A stretch of DNA of 64,000 nt from Corallococcus coralloides DSM 2259. GTDB lineage: Bacteria > Myxococcota > Myxococcia > Myxococcales > Myxococcaceae. Both the position numbers and the translations under genes were made by a program. Where the stretch lies: contig NC_017030.1 in NCBI RefSeq assembly GCF_000255295.1, positions 2,356,001 to 2,420,000 on the forward strand. The letters are read 5' to 3'. The notes below the pieces were generated by a model. That model was not told the DNA's origin. It did not search any database and saw only the letters and a program-made list of their open reading frames with translations. Of the stretch, positions 28,085 to 36,425 are shown piece by piece (the stretch's first letter is position 1; every line of letters begins with the position of its first letter).

Positions 28085-28963
28085 TCAGGTCGTCTGCTCG
28101 AAGGGCACGGGGGGCCGGGCCAGGGCGCGCTCCGCGGACAGCCGGGCCTGATCCAGCGCGTCGAAGCCGCGCTCCAGCGTGGCGGGCGTCACCGGCGGCA
28201 GGTTGGAGACGACCACGTACACCGGCACGTTGCGCGTCTGGAGCACGGTGAGCTGGAGGCGGAAGTGGTCGCGCCGGAGCGCGGCGGACCCGGCGGCCAG
28301 GCCCTGCGGATAGGCCATGGGACCGCCCACCACCTTGCGCGTCCGGCTGGGCAGGTAGTGCACGAGGATGGCGTCCAGGTCCTTGCCAATGGCGCTCTCC
28401 TGCAGCGACAGCGCGGGCGCCTTGTCCACCAGCCCTCCGTCCCAGAACAGCTGGCCGTCCAGCGGCACCGCTCGGAAGAGGCCCGGGTACGCGCAGGTGG
28501 CGTGGACGCGCGGGGCCAGTTCGCCGGTGGTGAACGCCTGATGCGTGCCGTGGGTGAGGTTGGCGACGGTGAGCAGCAGCGGGTGCGGCAGGTCCTCGAA
28601 GGTGGACACCGGCAGCGTGTCCTCCAGCAGGCGCCGGAAGCGCTCGCCCTTGAGCAGGCCCGTGAAGCCGTGCCCCTGGGACGCCACGTTCAGCACCGCG
28701 CCAATGGGGTCCGGGTCCCAGAAGTTGGCCCGCGTCTGGCGCAGCACCAGCTCCTCCAGCGCCGGCATGGGCATGCCCGCCGCCGCGTACGCCGCCACCA
28801 TCCCGCCCGCGGACGTGCCCGCGTAGGCGTGGGGCTTCAGGCCGGAGGCGTGCAGCCCCTTCAAGAAGCCCGCGTGGCCATAGAAGCCGAAGTAGCCCGC
28901 GGAGAGGACCAGTCCGAACCGCTTGCCTTCGAGCAGGGAGTGCAGCGTCGAGGAGGGAGCCAT
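28085..28963 (-). CDS. Patatin-like phospholipase
   Basis: 292 residues. The nucleophile elbow G-T-S51-A-G-G and the WDGGLVD acidic residue near position 190 form the Ser-Asp dyad of patatins. The usual glycine-rich oxyanion loop is represented by SAGYFGFYGHAG. No signal peptide is seen, so it is cytosolic or a candidate for non-classical export. It probably hydrolyses acyl esters of lipids. The promoter region is shared with a divergent ArsR-type regulator and holds three inverted repeats. Confidence 0.88.
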   Translation of the reverse strand: MAPSSTLHSLLEGKRFGLVLSAGYFGFYGHAGFLKGLHASGLKPHAYAGTSAGGMVAAYAAAGMPMPALEELVLRQTRANFWDPDPIGAVLNVASQGHGFTGLLKGERFRRLLEDTLPVSTFEDLPHPLLLTVANLTHGTHQAFTTGELAPRVHATCAYPGLFRAVPLDGQLFWDGGLVDKAPALSLQESAIGKDLDAILVHYLPSRTRKVVGGPMAYPQGLAAGSAALRRDHFRLQLTVLQTRNVPVYVVVSNLPPVTPATLERGFDALDQARLSAERALARPPVPFEQTT

Positions 28964-28976
28964 TTCGGATTTTTAC

Positions 28977-28992
28977 GGGATGGGTGCATCCC
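28977..28992. promoter_or_regulatory. Inverted repeat ahead of the patatin gene
   Basis: Perfect 6-bp repeat GGGATG / CATCCC with a 4-base spacer, ending 14 bp upstream of the patatin start codon. It could be an operator or, as RNA, a hairpin in the leader. Confidence 0.35.
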
Positions 28993-28996
28993 AAGG

Positions 28997-29011
28997 CAAC
29001 GCAATGCGTTG
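28997..29011. promoter_or_regulatory. 15-bp palindrome in the patatin/regulator divergent region
   Basis: CAACGCAATGCGTTG: perfect 7-bp arms around one central A. It lies midway between the two divergent start codons (28963 and 29063) and has the look of a repressor operator. Confidence 0.5.
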
Positions 29012-29037
29012 GCGGGGCCATTGTGATTGGGGGCCAG

Positions 29038-29055
29038 CATCGATATATGTTGATG
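29038..29055. promoter_or_regulatory. Candidate operator of the ArsR/methyltransferase regulator
   Basis: CATCGATATATGTTGATG is an 18-bp near-palindrome: the left half CATCGATAT and the right half ATGTTGATG are complementary at seven of nine positions. It ends 7 bp before the regulator's ATG, where bound protein would block the promoter or the ribosome site. AT-rich operators of this shape suit ArsR-type dimers. Confidence 0.55.
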
Positions 29056-29062
29056 GCTCGAT

Positions 29063-29959
29063 ATGGACGTCCTCTCCCAATCCTTCCGTGTCCTGGGGGA
29101 CACGACGCGGCTGCGCATCCTGCGGTTGGTGGCCCAGGCGCCGCTGAACGTGACGGAGCTCGTGTCGCTGGTGGGGGTGGCCCAGTCGTCGGTGTCGCAC
29201 CACCTGGCGAAGCTGAAGGGGCTGGGGCTCATCCGCGAGGAGCGGCAGGCGGGCTTCACCTACTACTCGCTGGCGCTGGAGTCGGATGACTCGCGCTGGC
29301 CGCTCGTCCGGCTGGCGCGCGAGGCGGAGGACGCGGCGGGGGACTCCGCGCGGCTCAGTGACTTGCTGCGCGCGCGGGAGGACCGGCAGGCGCTCAACGA
29401 GCGGCTGCTGGAGCCCGGCCAGTCGTGGTTCCTCTGGGCGGGGGCGCTGGCGTCGCTCCTGCCGCCGCTGGACGTGGCGGACTTCGGCTGCGGCACGGGC
29501 GTGTTCAGCCGGGCCATGGCGCGGTGGGCGCGGCACGTGTGGGCCATCGACCAGAGCGAGGACGCGCTGTCCCAGGCTCGAACGCTGGCCCTGCGTGACG
29601 AGCTCACCAACATCACGTTCCTGCGCGAGGACCTGCACCGGCTGTCCCTGTCCGGTGGGCGCATGGACCTGGTGGTGATTTCGCAGAGCCTCCACCACGT
29701 GGAGTCGCCCGCGGCGGTGGTGGCGGAGGCCGCGCGGCTGCTCAAGCCGGGCGGCCGGCTGGTGGTGCTGGAGCTGCTGCCGCACGAAGAGAAGTGGGTG
29801 CTGGAGCGGTTGGGGCACCGGCACCTGGGCTTTTCGCCCGAAGTCCTGGAAGCGGCCCTTCGCGAGGCCGGCTTCACGTCGTTCACCCGCGAGACGCACG
29901 CGCGCGACGGGGCCAGTCCCTTCCGCGTCTTCCTGCTGACCGGAGTCAAACCGTCATGA
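29063..29959 (+). CDS. ArsR-family regulator fused to a SAM-dependent methyltransferase domain (SahR-like)
   Basis: 298 residues. Residues 1-85 are an ArsR winged helix (SFRVLGDTTRLRILRLVAQ, VAQSSVSHHLAKLKGLGLIREERQ). Residues about 125-290 are a class I methyltransferase fold with VADFGCGTGVFSRAMA as SAM-binding motif I. This architecture is that of SahR, described as an S-adenosylhomocysteine-responsive repressor of methionine-cycle genes in Proteobacteria. The context agrees, because its stop overlaps the start of metH (ATGA). The methyltransferase fold would be the SAH sensor. There is no clear Shine-Dalgarno; instead a near-palindrome occupies the leader, so autoregulation is likely. Some ubiE-like fusions look similar, so the name is inferred from context. 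Confidence 0.85.
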   Translation: MDVLSQSFRVLGDTTRLRILRLVAQAPLNVTELVSLVGVAQSSVSHHLAKLKGLGLIREERQAGFTYYSLALESDDSRWPLVRLAREAEDAAGDSARLSDLLRAREDRQALNERLLEPGQSWFLWAGALASLLPPLDVADFGCGTGVFSRAMARWARHVWAIDQSEDALSQARTLALRDELTNITFLREDLHRLSLSGGRMDLVVISQSLHHVESPAAVVAEAARLLKPGGRLVVLELLPHEEKWVLERLGHRHLGFSPEVLEAALREAGFTSFTRETHARDGASPFRVFLLTGVKPS

Positions 29960-32900
29960 CGAGCCACATCGCCCACCCCCTGCCGCTTCCCCCCGGGGAG
30001 CACGGCCAGCGCGTGGAGGCGCTCAAGGCCGCGATGCGCGAGCGGATCCTGGTGCTGGATGGCGCCATGGGCACGCTCCTCCAGGGGCACCAGCTCGTCG
30101 CGGCGGACTTCGGCGGCGCGGAGTACGAGGGCTGCAACGAGCACCTGGTCCTCACCCGCCCGGACGTCATCGAGGGCATCCACGCGAAGTACTTCGCCGC
30201 GGGCGCGGACGTGACGGAGACGGACAGCTTCGGCGGCACGCCGGTGGTGCTGGCGGAGTTCGAGCTGGGCCACAAGGCGATGGAGATCAACATCGCCGCG
30301 TCCCGCCTGGCGCTCAACGCCGCGAAGGCCGCGGAGGCGAAGGACGGCCGGATGCGCTGGGTGGCGGGCTCCATTGGCCCCACCACCAAGGCCATCAGCG
30401 TCACGGGCGGCATCACCTTCGAGGAGCTGGTGGACAACTTCGCCGTGCAGGCCGAAGGGCTCGCGGTGGGCGGCTCCGACTACCTGCTGGTGGAGACGGC
30501 GCAGGACACGCGCAACGTGAAGGCGGCGCTGTTGGGCATCGACCGGGCCTTCAAGAAGCTGGGCTGGAAGCTGCCGGTGGCGGTGTCCGGCACGATTGAA
30601 CCCATGGGCACGATGCTCGCGGGCCAGTCCGTGGAGAGCCTGGCCACGTCGCTGGAGCACACGGACCTGCTGTACCTGGGGCTCAACTGCGCCACGGGTC
30701 CGGACTTCATGACGGACCACATCCGCTCGCTGTCCTCCATGAGCCCGTTCCCGGTGTCGTGCGTGCCCAACGCGGGGCTGCCGGACGAGAACGGCCAGTA
30801 TCTGGAATCGCCGGAGATGATCTCCCGGTCGCTCCGGCGCTTCTGTGACAACGGCTGGATCAACGTGGTGGGTGGCTGTTGCGGCACGCACGCGGGCCAC
30901 ATCGAGGCGCTCGCTGCCATGGTGAAGGGCCTCAAGCCGCGCACGGAGACGCCGAAGCCGCGCTCGTCGCTGTCCGGCGTGGACTACCTGGAGGTGACGG
31001 ACGAGCAGCGCCCCATCATCGTGGGCGAGCGCACCAACGTCATCGGCAGCAAGAAGTTCAAGGAGCTCATCGTCGCGGGTGCGTTCGACGACGCGTCGGA
31101 GATTGCCCGCGCCCAGGTGCGGCGGGCGGCGCAGGTCATCGACATCTGCCTGGCGAACCCGGACCGGGACGAGCTGGAGGACATGCGCCACTTCCTGGAG
31201 GTGGTGGTCAAGAAGGTGCGCGTGCCGCTGATGATCGACTCGACGGACGAGAAGGTCATCGCCATGGCGCTCACGTACTGCCAGGGCAAGGCCATCATCA
31301 ACTCGGTCAACCTGGAGGACGGCGAGGAGCGCTTCGAGAAGGTCGTCCCCCTGGCGAAGGCGTTCGGCGCGGCGCTGGTGGTGGGCTGCATCGACGAGGT
31401 GGGCATGGCCGTCACGCGCGACCGCAAGCTCGCCGTGGCCGAGCGCAGCTACGATCTGCTCACCCAGAAGTACGGCATGCGTCCGGAGGACCTGTACTTC
31501 GACCCGCTGGTGTTCCCGTGCGCTTCGGGTGATGCGCAGTACACCGGCAGCGGCGTGGAGACGATTGAGGGCGTGCGCCTCATCAAGCAGCGCTTCCCGC
31601 AGTGCCGCACGGTGCTGGGCATCAGCAACGTGTCCTTCGGTCTGCCCACCGCGGGCCGCGAGGTGCTGAACTCCGTGTTCCTGTACCACTGCGTGCAGGC
31701 GGGCCTGGACATGGCGCTCGTCAACTCGGAGAAGCTGGAGCGCTACCCGTCGCTGCCGGAGGAGGAGCGGAAGCTCTCCGAGGACCTCATCTACAACCGG
31801 GGACAGGACCCCGTGACGCCCTTCGCGGCGCACTTCCGCGAGCGCAAGCCCGCGCGCGCCCAGGTGAGCAGCCTGCCGCTGAACGAGCGGCTCCAGCGCT
31901 ACATCATCGAAGGCACGCGCGACGGGCTCACGGCGGACCTGGACCTGGCGATGAAGGAGATGTCTCCGCTGGACATCATCAACGGGCCGCTGATGAAGGG
32001 CATGGACGAGGTGGGCCGCCTCTTCGGCGCCAACGAGCTCATCGTCGCGGAGGTGCTCCAGAGCGCGGAGTCCATGAAGGCGGCGGTGAGCCACCTGGAG
32101 CCGCACATGAGCCAGACCCAGACGGCGTCGCGCGGGAAGATCGTCCTGGCGACGGTGAAGGGGGACGTGCACGACATCGGCAAGAACCTGGTGGAGATCA
32201 TCCTCGCCAACAACGGCTTCCAGGTGGTGAACCTGGGCATCAAGGTCCCGCCCGAGCAGCTGGTGCTGGCGGTGAAGGAGCACCGGCCGGACATCCTGGG
32301 CCTGTCGGGCCTCCTGGTGAAGAGCGCGCACCAGATGGTGGCGACGGCGGAGGACCTGAAGCGCGCGGGCGTGGAGACCCCCATCCTGGTGGGCGGCGCG
32401 GCGCTCAGCCGCAACTTCGTGGACCGCAACATCGCCCCGGCCTACGGCGGCGGCACCGTGGCCTACGCGCAGGACGCGATGAACGGCCTGGAGCTGGCGA
32501 AGCAGATTGTCGAGCCGGGCGCGCACGCGAAGCTGAGGGATGACCTGGCCGCGCGGCGGCTGAAGCTGGCGCAGGAGGCGAAGGACCGGCCCGCGCCCGC
32601 CGCCCCGGTGCGCCGCTCGCGCAGCACGGAGGTGCCGGTGCTGACCACGGTGCCGCCCGCGCCGGACTTCGCGCGGCACGTGCTCACCAACACGCCGTTG
32701 GATCACATCTGGAAGTTCATCAACCCGGTGATGCTCTACGGCCGCCACCTGGGCCTTCGCACGTCGTCGCGCGCGCTGGGCACCCCTGCCGAGGCCGACC
32801 TCGCGAAGACGGAAGAGGGCCGCAAGGCGCTGGCGCTGAAGGAGGCGGTGGAGGAGCTGAAGACGCTCCTGCGCGGCGGCGTGATGCATGCGCGCTCGGT

Positions 32901-33471
32901 GTTCCAGTTCTTCAAGGCGGCCAGCGACGGCGACCGCGTGCTGCTCTTCGACGGCACCACGGGCGAGCCGGTGACGTCCTTCGACTTCCCCCGGCAGGAC
33001 AAGGACAACGGCCTGTGCCTGGCGGACTACGTGCGGCCGCTGGAGAACGGCAAGCCGGTGGACGCGCTCTCGCTGTTCGTCACCACCGCGGGCGCGGGCA
33101 TCCGCGAGCTGTCCGAAGGCTTCAAGGCCAAGGGCGAGTTCCTCAAGATGCACGCGGTGCAGGCGCTGGCGCTGGAGACCGCGGAGGGCTACGCGGAACT
33201 GCTGCACACGCAGCTGCGCAGCATGTGGGGCTTCCCGGACCGCGCGGACATGACGATGCTGGAGCGCTTCCGCGCGGAGTACACCGGCAAGCGCTACTCG
33301 TTCGGCTACCCGGCATGCCCGCGCCTGGAGGACCAGACGAAGCTGTTCGCCGCGCTCAAGCCGGAGGAGATCGGCGTGCAGCTCACCGACGGCTGCATGA
33401 TGGAGCCCGAGGCGAGCGTGTCCGCCATCGTCTTCCACCACCCGAACGCGACGTATTTCTCGGTGACTTGA
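29956..33471 (+). CDS. metH: Cobalamin-dependent methionine synthase
   Basis: 1171 residues, all four MetH modules present: the homocysteine domain with zinc ligands C245, C308 and C309; the pterin (methyl-THF) domain around 350-640; the cobalamin domain with the cobalt-binding H739 in DVHDIGKN; and the C-terminal activation domain with RAEYTGKRYSFGYPACP and the SVSAIVFHHPNA end. E. coli MetH has 1227 residues with matching ligand positions. It transfers methyl from 5-methyl-THF through cobalamin to homocysteine. It is coupled to the upstream regulator by ATGA. No cobalamin riboswitch is seen upstream. Confidence 0.97.
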   Translation: MTSHIAHPLPLPPGEHGQRVEALKAAMRERILVLDGAMGTLLQGHQLVAADFGGAEYEGCNEHLVLTRPDVIEGIHAKYFAAGADVTETDSFGGTPVVLAEFELGHKAMEINIAASRLALNAAKAAEAKDGRMRWVAGSIGPTTKAISVTGGITFEELVDNFAVQAEGLAVGGSDYLLVETAQDTRNVKAALLGIDRAFKKLGWKLPVAVSGTIEPMGTMLAGQSVESLATSLEHTDLLYLGLNCATGPDFMTDHIRSLSSMSPFPVSCVPNAGLPDENGQYLESPEMISRSLRRFCDNGWINVVGGCCGTHAGHIEALAAMVKGLKPRTETPKPRSSLSGVDYLEVTDEQRPIIVGERTNVIGSKKFKELIVAGAFDDASEIARAQVRRAAQVIDICLANPDRDELEDMRHFLEVVVKKVRVPLMIDSTDEKVIAMALTYCQGKAIINSVNLEDGEERFEKVVPLAKAFGAALVVGCIDEVGMAVTRDRKLAVAERSYDLLTQKYGMRPEDLYFDPLVFPCASGDAQYTGSGVETIEGVRLIKQRFPQCRTVLGISNVSFGLPTAGREVLNSVFLYHCVQAGLDMALVNSEKLERYPSLPEEERKLSEDLIYNRGQDPVTPFAAHFRERKPARAQVSSLPLNERLQRYIIEGTRDGLTADLDLAMKEMSPLDIINGPLMKGMDEVGRLFGANELIVAEVLQSAESMKAAVSHLEPHMSQTQTASRGKIVLATVKGDVHDIGKNLVEIILANNGFQVVNLGIKVPPEQLVLAVKEHRPDILGLSGLLVKSAHQMVATAEDLKRAGVETPILVGGAALSRNFVDRNIAPAYGGGTVAYAQDAMNGLELAKQIVEPGAHAKLRDDLAARRLKLAQEAKDRPAPAAPVRRSRSTEVPVLTTVPPAPDFARHVLTNTPLDHIWKFINPVMLYGRHLGLRTSSRALGTPAEADLAKTEEGRKALALKEAVEELKTLLRGGVMHARSVFQFFKAASDGDRVLLFDGTTGEPVTSFDFPRQDKDNGLCLADYVRPLENGKPVDALSLFVTTAGAGIRELSEGFKAKGEFLKMHAVQALALETAEGYAELLHTQLRSMWGFPDRADMTMLERFRAEYTGKRYSFGYPACPRLEDQTKLFAALKPEEIGVQLTDGCMMEPEASVSAIVFHHPNATYFSVT

Positions 33472-33527
33472 TGCGTCGGGGGCTCGAAGGCCGGGCCCGG
33501 GCGTGGCGGACGGGTTAGATTGCCGCC

Positions 33528-34622
33528 ATGCCTTCGCCCACCATCCGTCGCGCCGTCCAGCTCCTGCCCGCGTGTGCCACGACGGGCATTGGCAGCCTGC
33601 CGCACACCCAGGTGGAACTGGGCCTGCAGGCCGCGCTCGCCATGGACATCCCGTTCCTGCCGCAGCTGCCGGTGGGCCATCCGTCCGAGCTGATGATCCC
33701 CGCCGCGCTGGAGGGCCTGCCGGGCCTGCGCTTCGACGAGGACGGCGTCTGCACGGTGGACGTGGGCGCGTGGAACGCGGGGCGCGAGGCCTTCGAGAAG
33801 CGGCTGGAGGCGGCGCTCGCCTCCGGGGACCTGGAGTCCTTCGAGCCCACCGCGGACGCGTGCCGCGCGTGGAAGCCGTTCCTCTGGGAGGTGGAGCACC
33901 GCAAGCTCGCCTTCGCGAAGGCGCAGCTGTCCGGCCCCTTCACGGTGCGCTCCGTGGTGCTCACCGCGACGGGTGAGCCGGTGCTGGCGGTGCCGGGCCT
34001 GGACGCGGCGCTGTACCGGCTGGTGATGGTGCGCGCGCTGGCCATGGTGCGCGCCCTCAAGCGCACGGGCACCACGCCCCTGTTCTACCTGGACGAGCCG
34101 GGCCTCTACGCCTACGTGCGGATGAACCCGCAGCACCTGCTGGCGCAGCAGGAGCTGCGGCTGCTGGTGGTGGCGCTGCAGCGTGAAGGCGCGCTCGTGG
34201 GCATCCACTGCTGCGGCAACACGGACTGGGGCGTGCTGCTGGACGCGCAGGCGGATCTCGTCTCGCTGGACGTGCGGCTGTCGCTGGACGCGATGCTGGA
34301 GGAGACGGACGCGCTCAAGCGCTTCCTGGACTCCGGCGCCACGCTGAGCCTGGGCGTCATCCCCACGGACCTGGCGTCCACGTATTCGGTGGAGGAGCTG
34401 TCGGACTCGGTGGAGGCGTCGTTGAAGGCGGCGCTGCCCAACGACATCGGCTTCGCGCGTGCGCTGTCCACGGTGCTGCTGACGCCCGCGTGCGGGCTGG
34501 CGATGCGCTCGGTGGTGGACGCCGAGCGCATCCTGGAGGAGCTCAAGCAGGCCCAGCGCCGGCTGAAGCGGGCACTGGAATCCGAACGCCCTTCGCTCCA
34601 GGGACTTCCGCCCGCGCACTGA
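33528..34622 (+). CDS. MetE C-terminal-domain-like methyltransferase (core-MetE type)
   Basis: 364 residues corresponding to only the catalytic C-terminal half of cobalamin-independent methionine synthase. Zinc ligands are seen as H227-C-C in VGIHCCGNTDW and the cysteine of LTPACGLAMRS. The N-terminal substrate-binding half of full MetE is absent. Such short forms (core-MetE) have been described as taking methyl from a methylated corrinoid protein instead of folate, which fits its position 56 bp behind metH. It could also recycle methionine from another methyl donor. Which donor it uses is inference. Confidence 0.8.
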   Translation: MPSPTIRRAVQLLPACATTGIGSLPHTQVELGLQAALAMDIPFLPQLPVGHPSELMIPAALEGLPGLRFDEDGVCTVDVGAWNAGREAFEKRLEAALASGDLESFEPTADACRAWKPFLWEVEHRKLAFAKAQLSGPFTVRSVVLTATGEPVLAVPGLDAALYRLVMVRALAMVRALKRTGTTPLFYLDEPGLYAYVRMNPQHLLAQQELRLLVVALQREGALVGIHCCGNTDWGVLLDAQADLVSLDVRLSLDAMLEETDALKRFLDSGATLSLGVIPTDLASTYSVEELSDSVEASLKAALPNDIGFARALSTVLLTPACGLAMRSVVDAERILEELKQAQRRLKRALESERPSLQGLPPAH

Positions 34623-34649
34623 AGGCGCGCGGGCGACCGTCGCGGCTGA

Positions 34650-34892
34650 CTACTGACGGCCGAGCCGCAGCTCGCGCTCAGCCTGGTGCCAGTCGTGCTC
34701 GGGGTTGCCGTGCGTGCCGCCCCGGGCCTGGAAGATTTCGTAGGCGCGACGGGCAATCTGCTCCTGCGTGGGCGCGGCGGTCTTGCTCGTGGGCGCGCTC
34801 GCCGTGGCCACCGGCTTCTTGTCCTCGGTGCGCTCCGGCGCGGCCTTGGGGGCCGGGTTCGGCTGCGACTTCTGCGCGTTCTGACGGGCCAT
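34650..34892 (-). CDS. DUF2934 domain protein
   Basis: 80 residues from ATG 34892, preceded by AGGAGGAAG. The first half is a Lys/Pro/Ala-rich tail and the second half matches DUF2934 (IARRAYEIFQARGGTHGNPEHDWHQAEREL), a small helical family of unknown function common in myxobacteria. It stands as a monocistron between convergent metabolic and repair genes. Confidence 0.8.
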   Translation of the reverse strand: MARQNAQKSQPNPAPKAAPERTEDKKPVATASAPTSKTAAPTQEQIARRAYEIFQARGGTHGNPEHDWHQAERELRLGRQ

Positions 34893-35091
34893 GGGGCTTC
34901 CTCCTGGAAAAGGCGACCTGAAGCTTCGGCCGCGCCCCTCTCTCGCGGAAGAGACCCAAGGCGTACGGGGTTGCCGGAGCGACATCCCAGGTCGCGAAGT
35001 GTTGAGGGACCAACGGGCCATTCCGCTCGGAAAATCCATCAGCGGAATGCGCCCGTACGTGCGGTCCGGGAGTGGATGGCCGCCATGCGCT

Positions 35092-36282
35092 TCAGCGGCC
35101 GGCCGCCTTCCGGGCAGGGCGGCTCGCCGTCTTCTTCTTCGCGGGCGCGGCGTCGCCTCCCAACACTCCGTGCCCCAGCACGGCATCGAGCGCGCGCTGC
35201 ATCGCGGTGCTCATGCCCAGCGCCTCTGCTTCCTGCGGCGTGCACCAGCGCAGGTCCTGGAACGCCGCGGACTTCGTGGGGCGCTTGTCGCCCGTCACGC
35301 GCAGCAGCCGCAGCGTGAGGTCGCGGTGGGTGAGCTGCCGGCGCACGCTGTCCAGCGTGCCCTCCAGCGTGAGCGGCGCGCCCAGCGTCGTCGCCAGCCG
35401 CTCCGTCGCCTCCGCTTCGGACGTGTCCTCCTCCACCTCCACGGCGGGCAGCTCCCACAGGCCGCCAAAGAGGCCCTTGTCCGCGCGACGTGCGAAGAGG
35501 AGCGTGCCCGCGTGCGGCCACACGGCCAGCGCCAGGAACAGCTTGCGGGGCGCGGCGCGCACCTTGGCCGGAGGCAGCTCGTCCACGCGGCCCTTCTTGA
35601 ACGCGATGCACCCGTCGCGCACGGGGCACAACAGGCACAGCGGTGACTCCGGCCGGCACACCGTGGCGCCGTGCTCCATCAGCGCCTGGTTGAAGTCTCC
35701 GGGCCTCTGACCCTTCACCAGCGCGGAGGCCAGCGCCCAGAGCGTGGCCTCGCGGTCGCGGTCCCCGGGCAGGCCCTCCACCTCGAAGAGGCGCGACAGC
35801 ACGCGCGCCACGTTGCCATCCACGATGGGAGCTTCCTCGCCAAAGGCGATGGAGGCCACGGCCCCGGCGGTGTAGCGCCCGAAGCCGGGCAGGGTGAGCA
35901 GCTCCTCCGCCGTGGATGGGAGCTTCCCTCCGAAGCGCTCCACCACCTCCTGCGCGGCCCGGTGCAGGTTGCGCGCGCGGGAGTAGTAGCCCAGCCCCTT
36001 CCACCCGGAGAGCACGTCGTCCAGGGGCGCGGAGGCCAGGGCCTTCACCGTGGGAAAGCGCGCGAGGAAACGCTCCCAGTACGGGATGACCGTGGACACC
36101 TGCGTCTGCTGGAGCATGACCTCGCTGAGCCAGATGGCGTACGGGTCGCGCGTGCGGCGCCAGGGCAGGTCGCGCTTGTTCCGGTCGTACCAGGAGAGCA
36201 GCGGACCATGAATGGCGGCGTGGCGTTCAGGGGAGACGGGGGCGGGGAGTGCCGCGCTGTCGGTGCGCTTGCGTGGGCTCAT
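35092..36282 (-). CDS. mutY: A/G-specific adenine glycosylase
   Basis: 396 residues from ATG 36282. The HhH-GPD core has the catalytic Glu in WLSEVMLQQTQV and the Asp in IVDGNVARVLSR. The [4Fe-4S] cluster ligands follow as C-x6-C-x2-C-x5-C in CRPESPLCLLCPVRDGC. The C-terminal 130 residues are the Nudix-like domain that recognises 8-oxoG, followed by a basic Lys/Ala/Arg tail. MutY removes adenine opposite 8-oxoguanine. The gene diverges from a nuclease-like gene on the plus strand. Confidence 0.95.
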   Translation of the reverse strand: MSPRKRTDSAALPAPVSPERHAAIHGPLLSWYDRNKRDLPWRRTRDPYAIWLSEVMLQQTQVSTVIPYWERFLARFPTVKALASAPLDDVLSGWKGLGYYSRARNLHRAAQEVVERFGGKLPSTAEELLTLPGFGRYTAGAVASIAFGEEAPIVDGNVARVLSRLFEVEGLPGDRDREATLWALASALVKGQRPGDFNQALMEHGATVCRPESPLCLLCPVRDGCIAFKKGRVDELPPAKVRAAPRKLFLALAVWPHAGTLLFARRADKGLFGGLWELPAVEVEEDTSEAEATERLATTLGAPLTLEGTLDSVRRQLTHRDLTLRLLRVTGDKRPTKSAAFQDLRWCTPQEAEALGMSTAMQRALDAVLGHGVLGGDAAPAKKKTASRPARKAAGR

Positions 36283-36425
36283 GTGATTCTTCGCGGGGGT
36301 GGCGCGGCACCATACCTGTACGGTCGGGCGCACCCGGCGTTTTTACCGACGGCAGGGGGCGGTTGTCCGGCCGCCCGTCCCTCTTCTGGCGGGGCGGGCG
36401 ATCGTCTATAGGATGCCCCGCGTCC

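Noticed and set aside
29956..29959. Cobalamin or SAM riboswitch before metH
   Set aside because: metH starts inside the stop codon of the regulator, and the leader before the regulator is too short and lacks the conserved core.
29263..33441. Long minus-strand frame of 1392 codons opposite metH
   Set aside because: It mirrors the GC3 bias of metH, has Arg/His/Leu-rich composition with no motif, and the plus strand holds an unquestionable enzyme.
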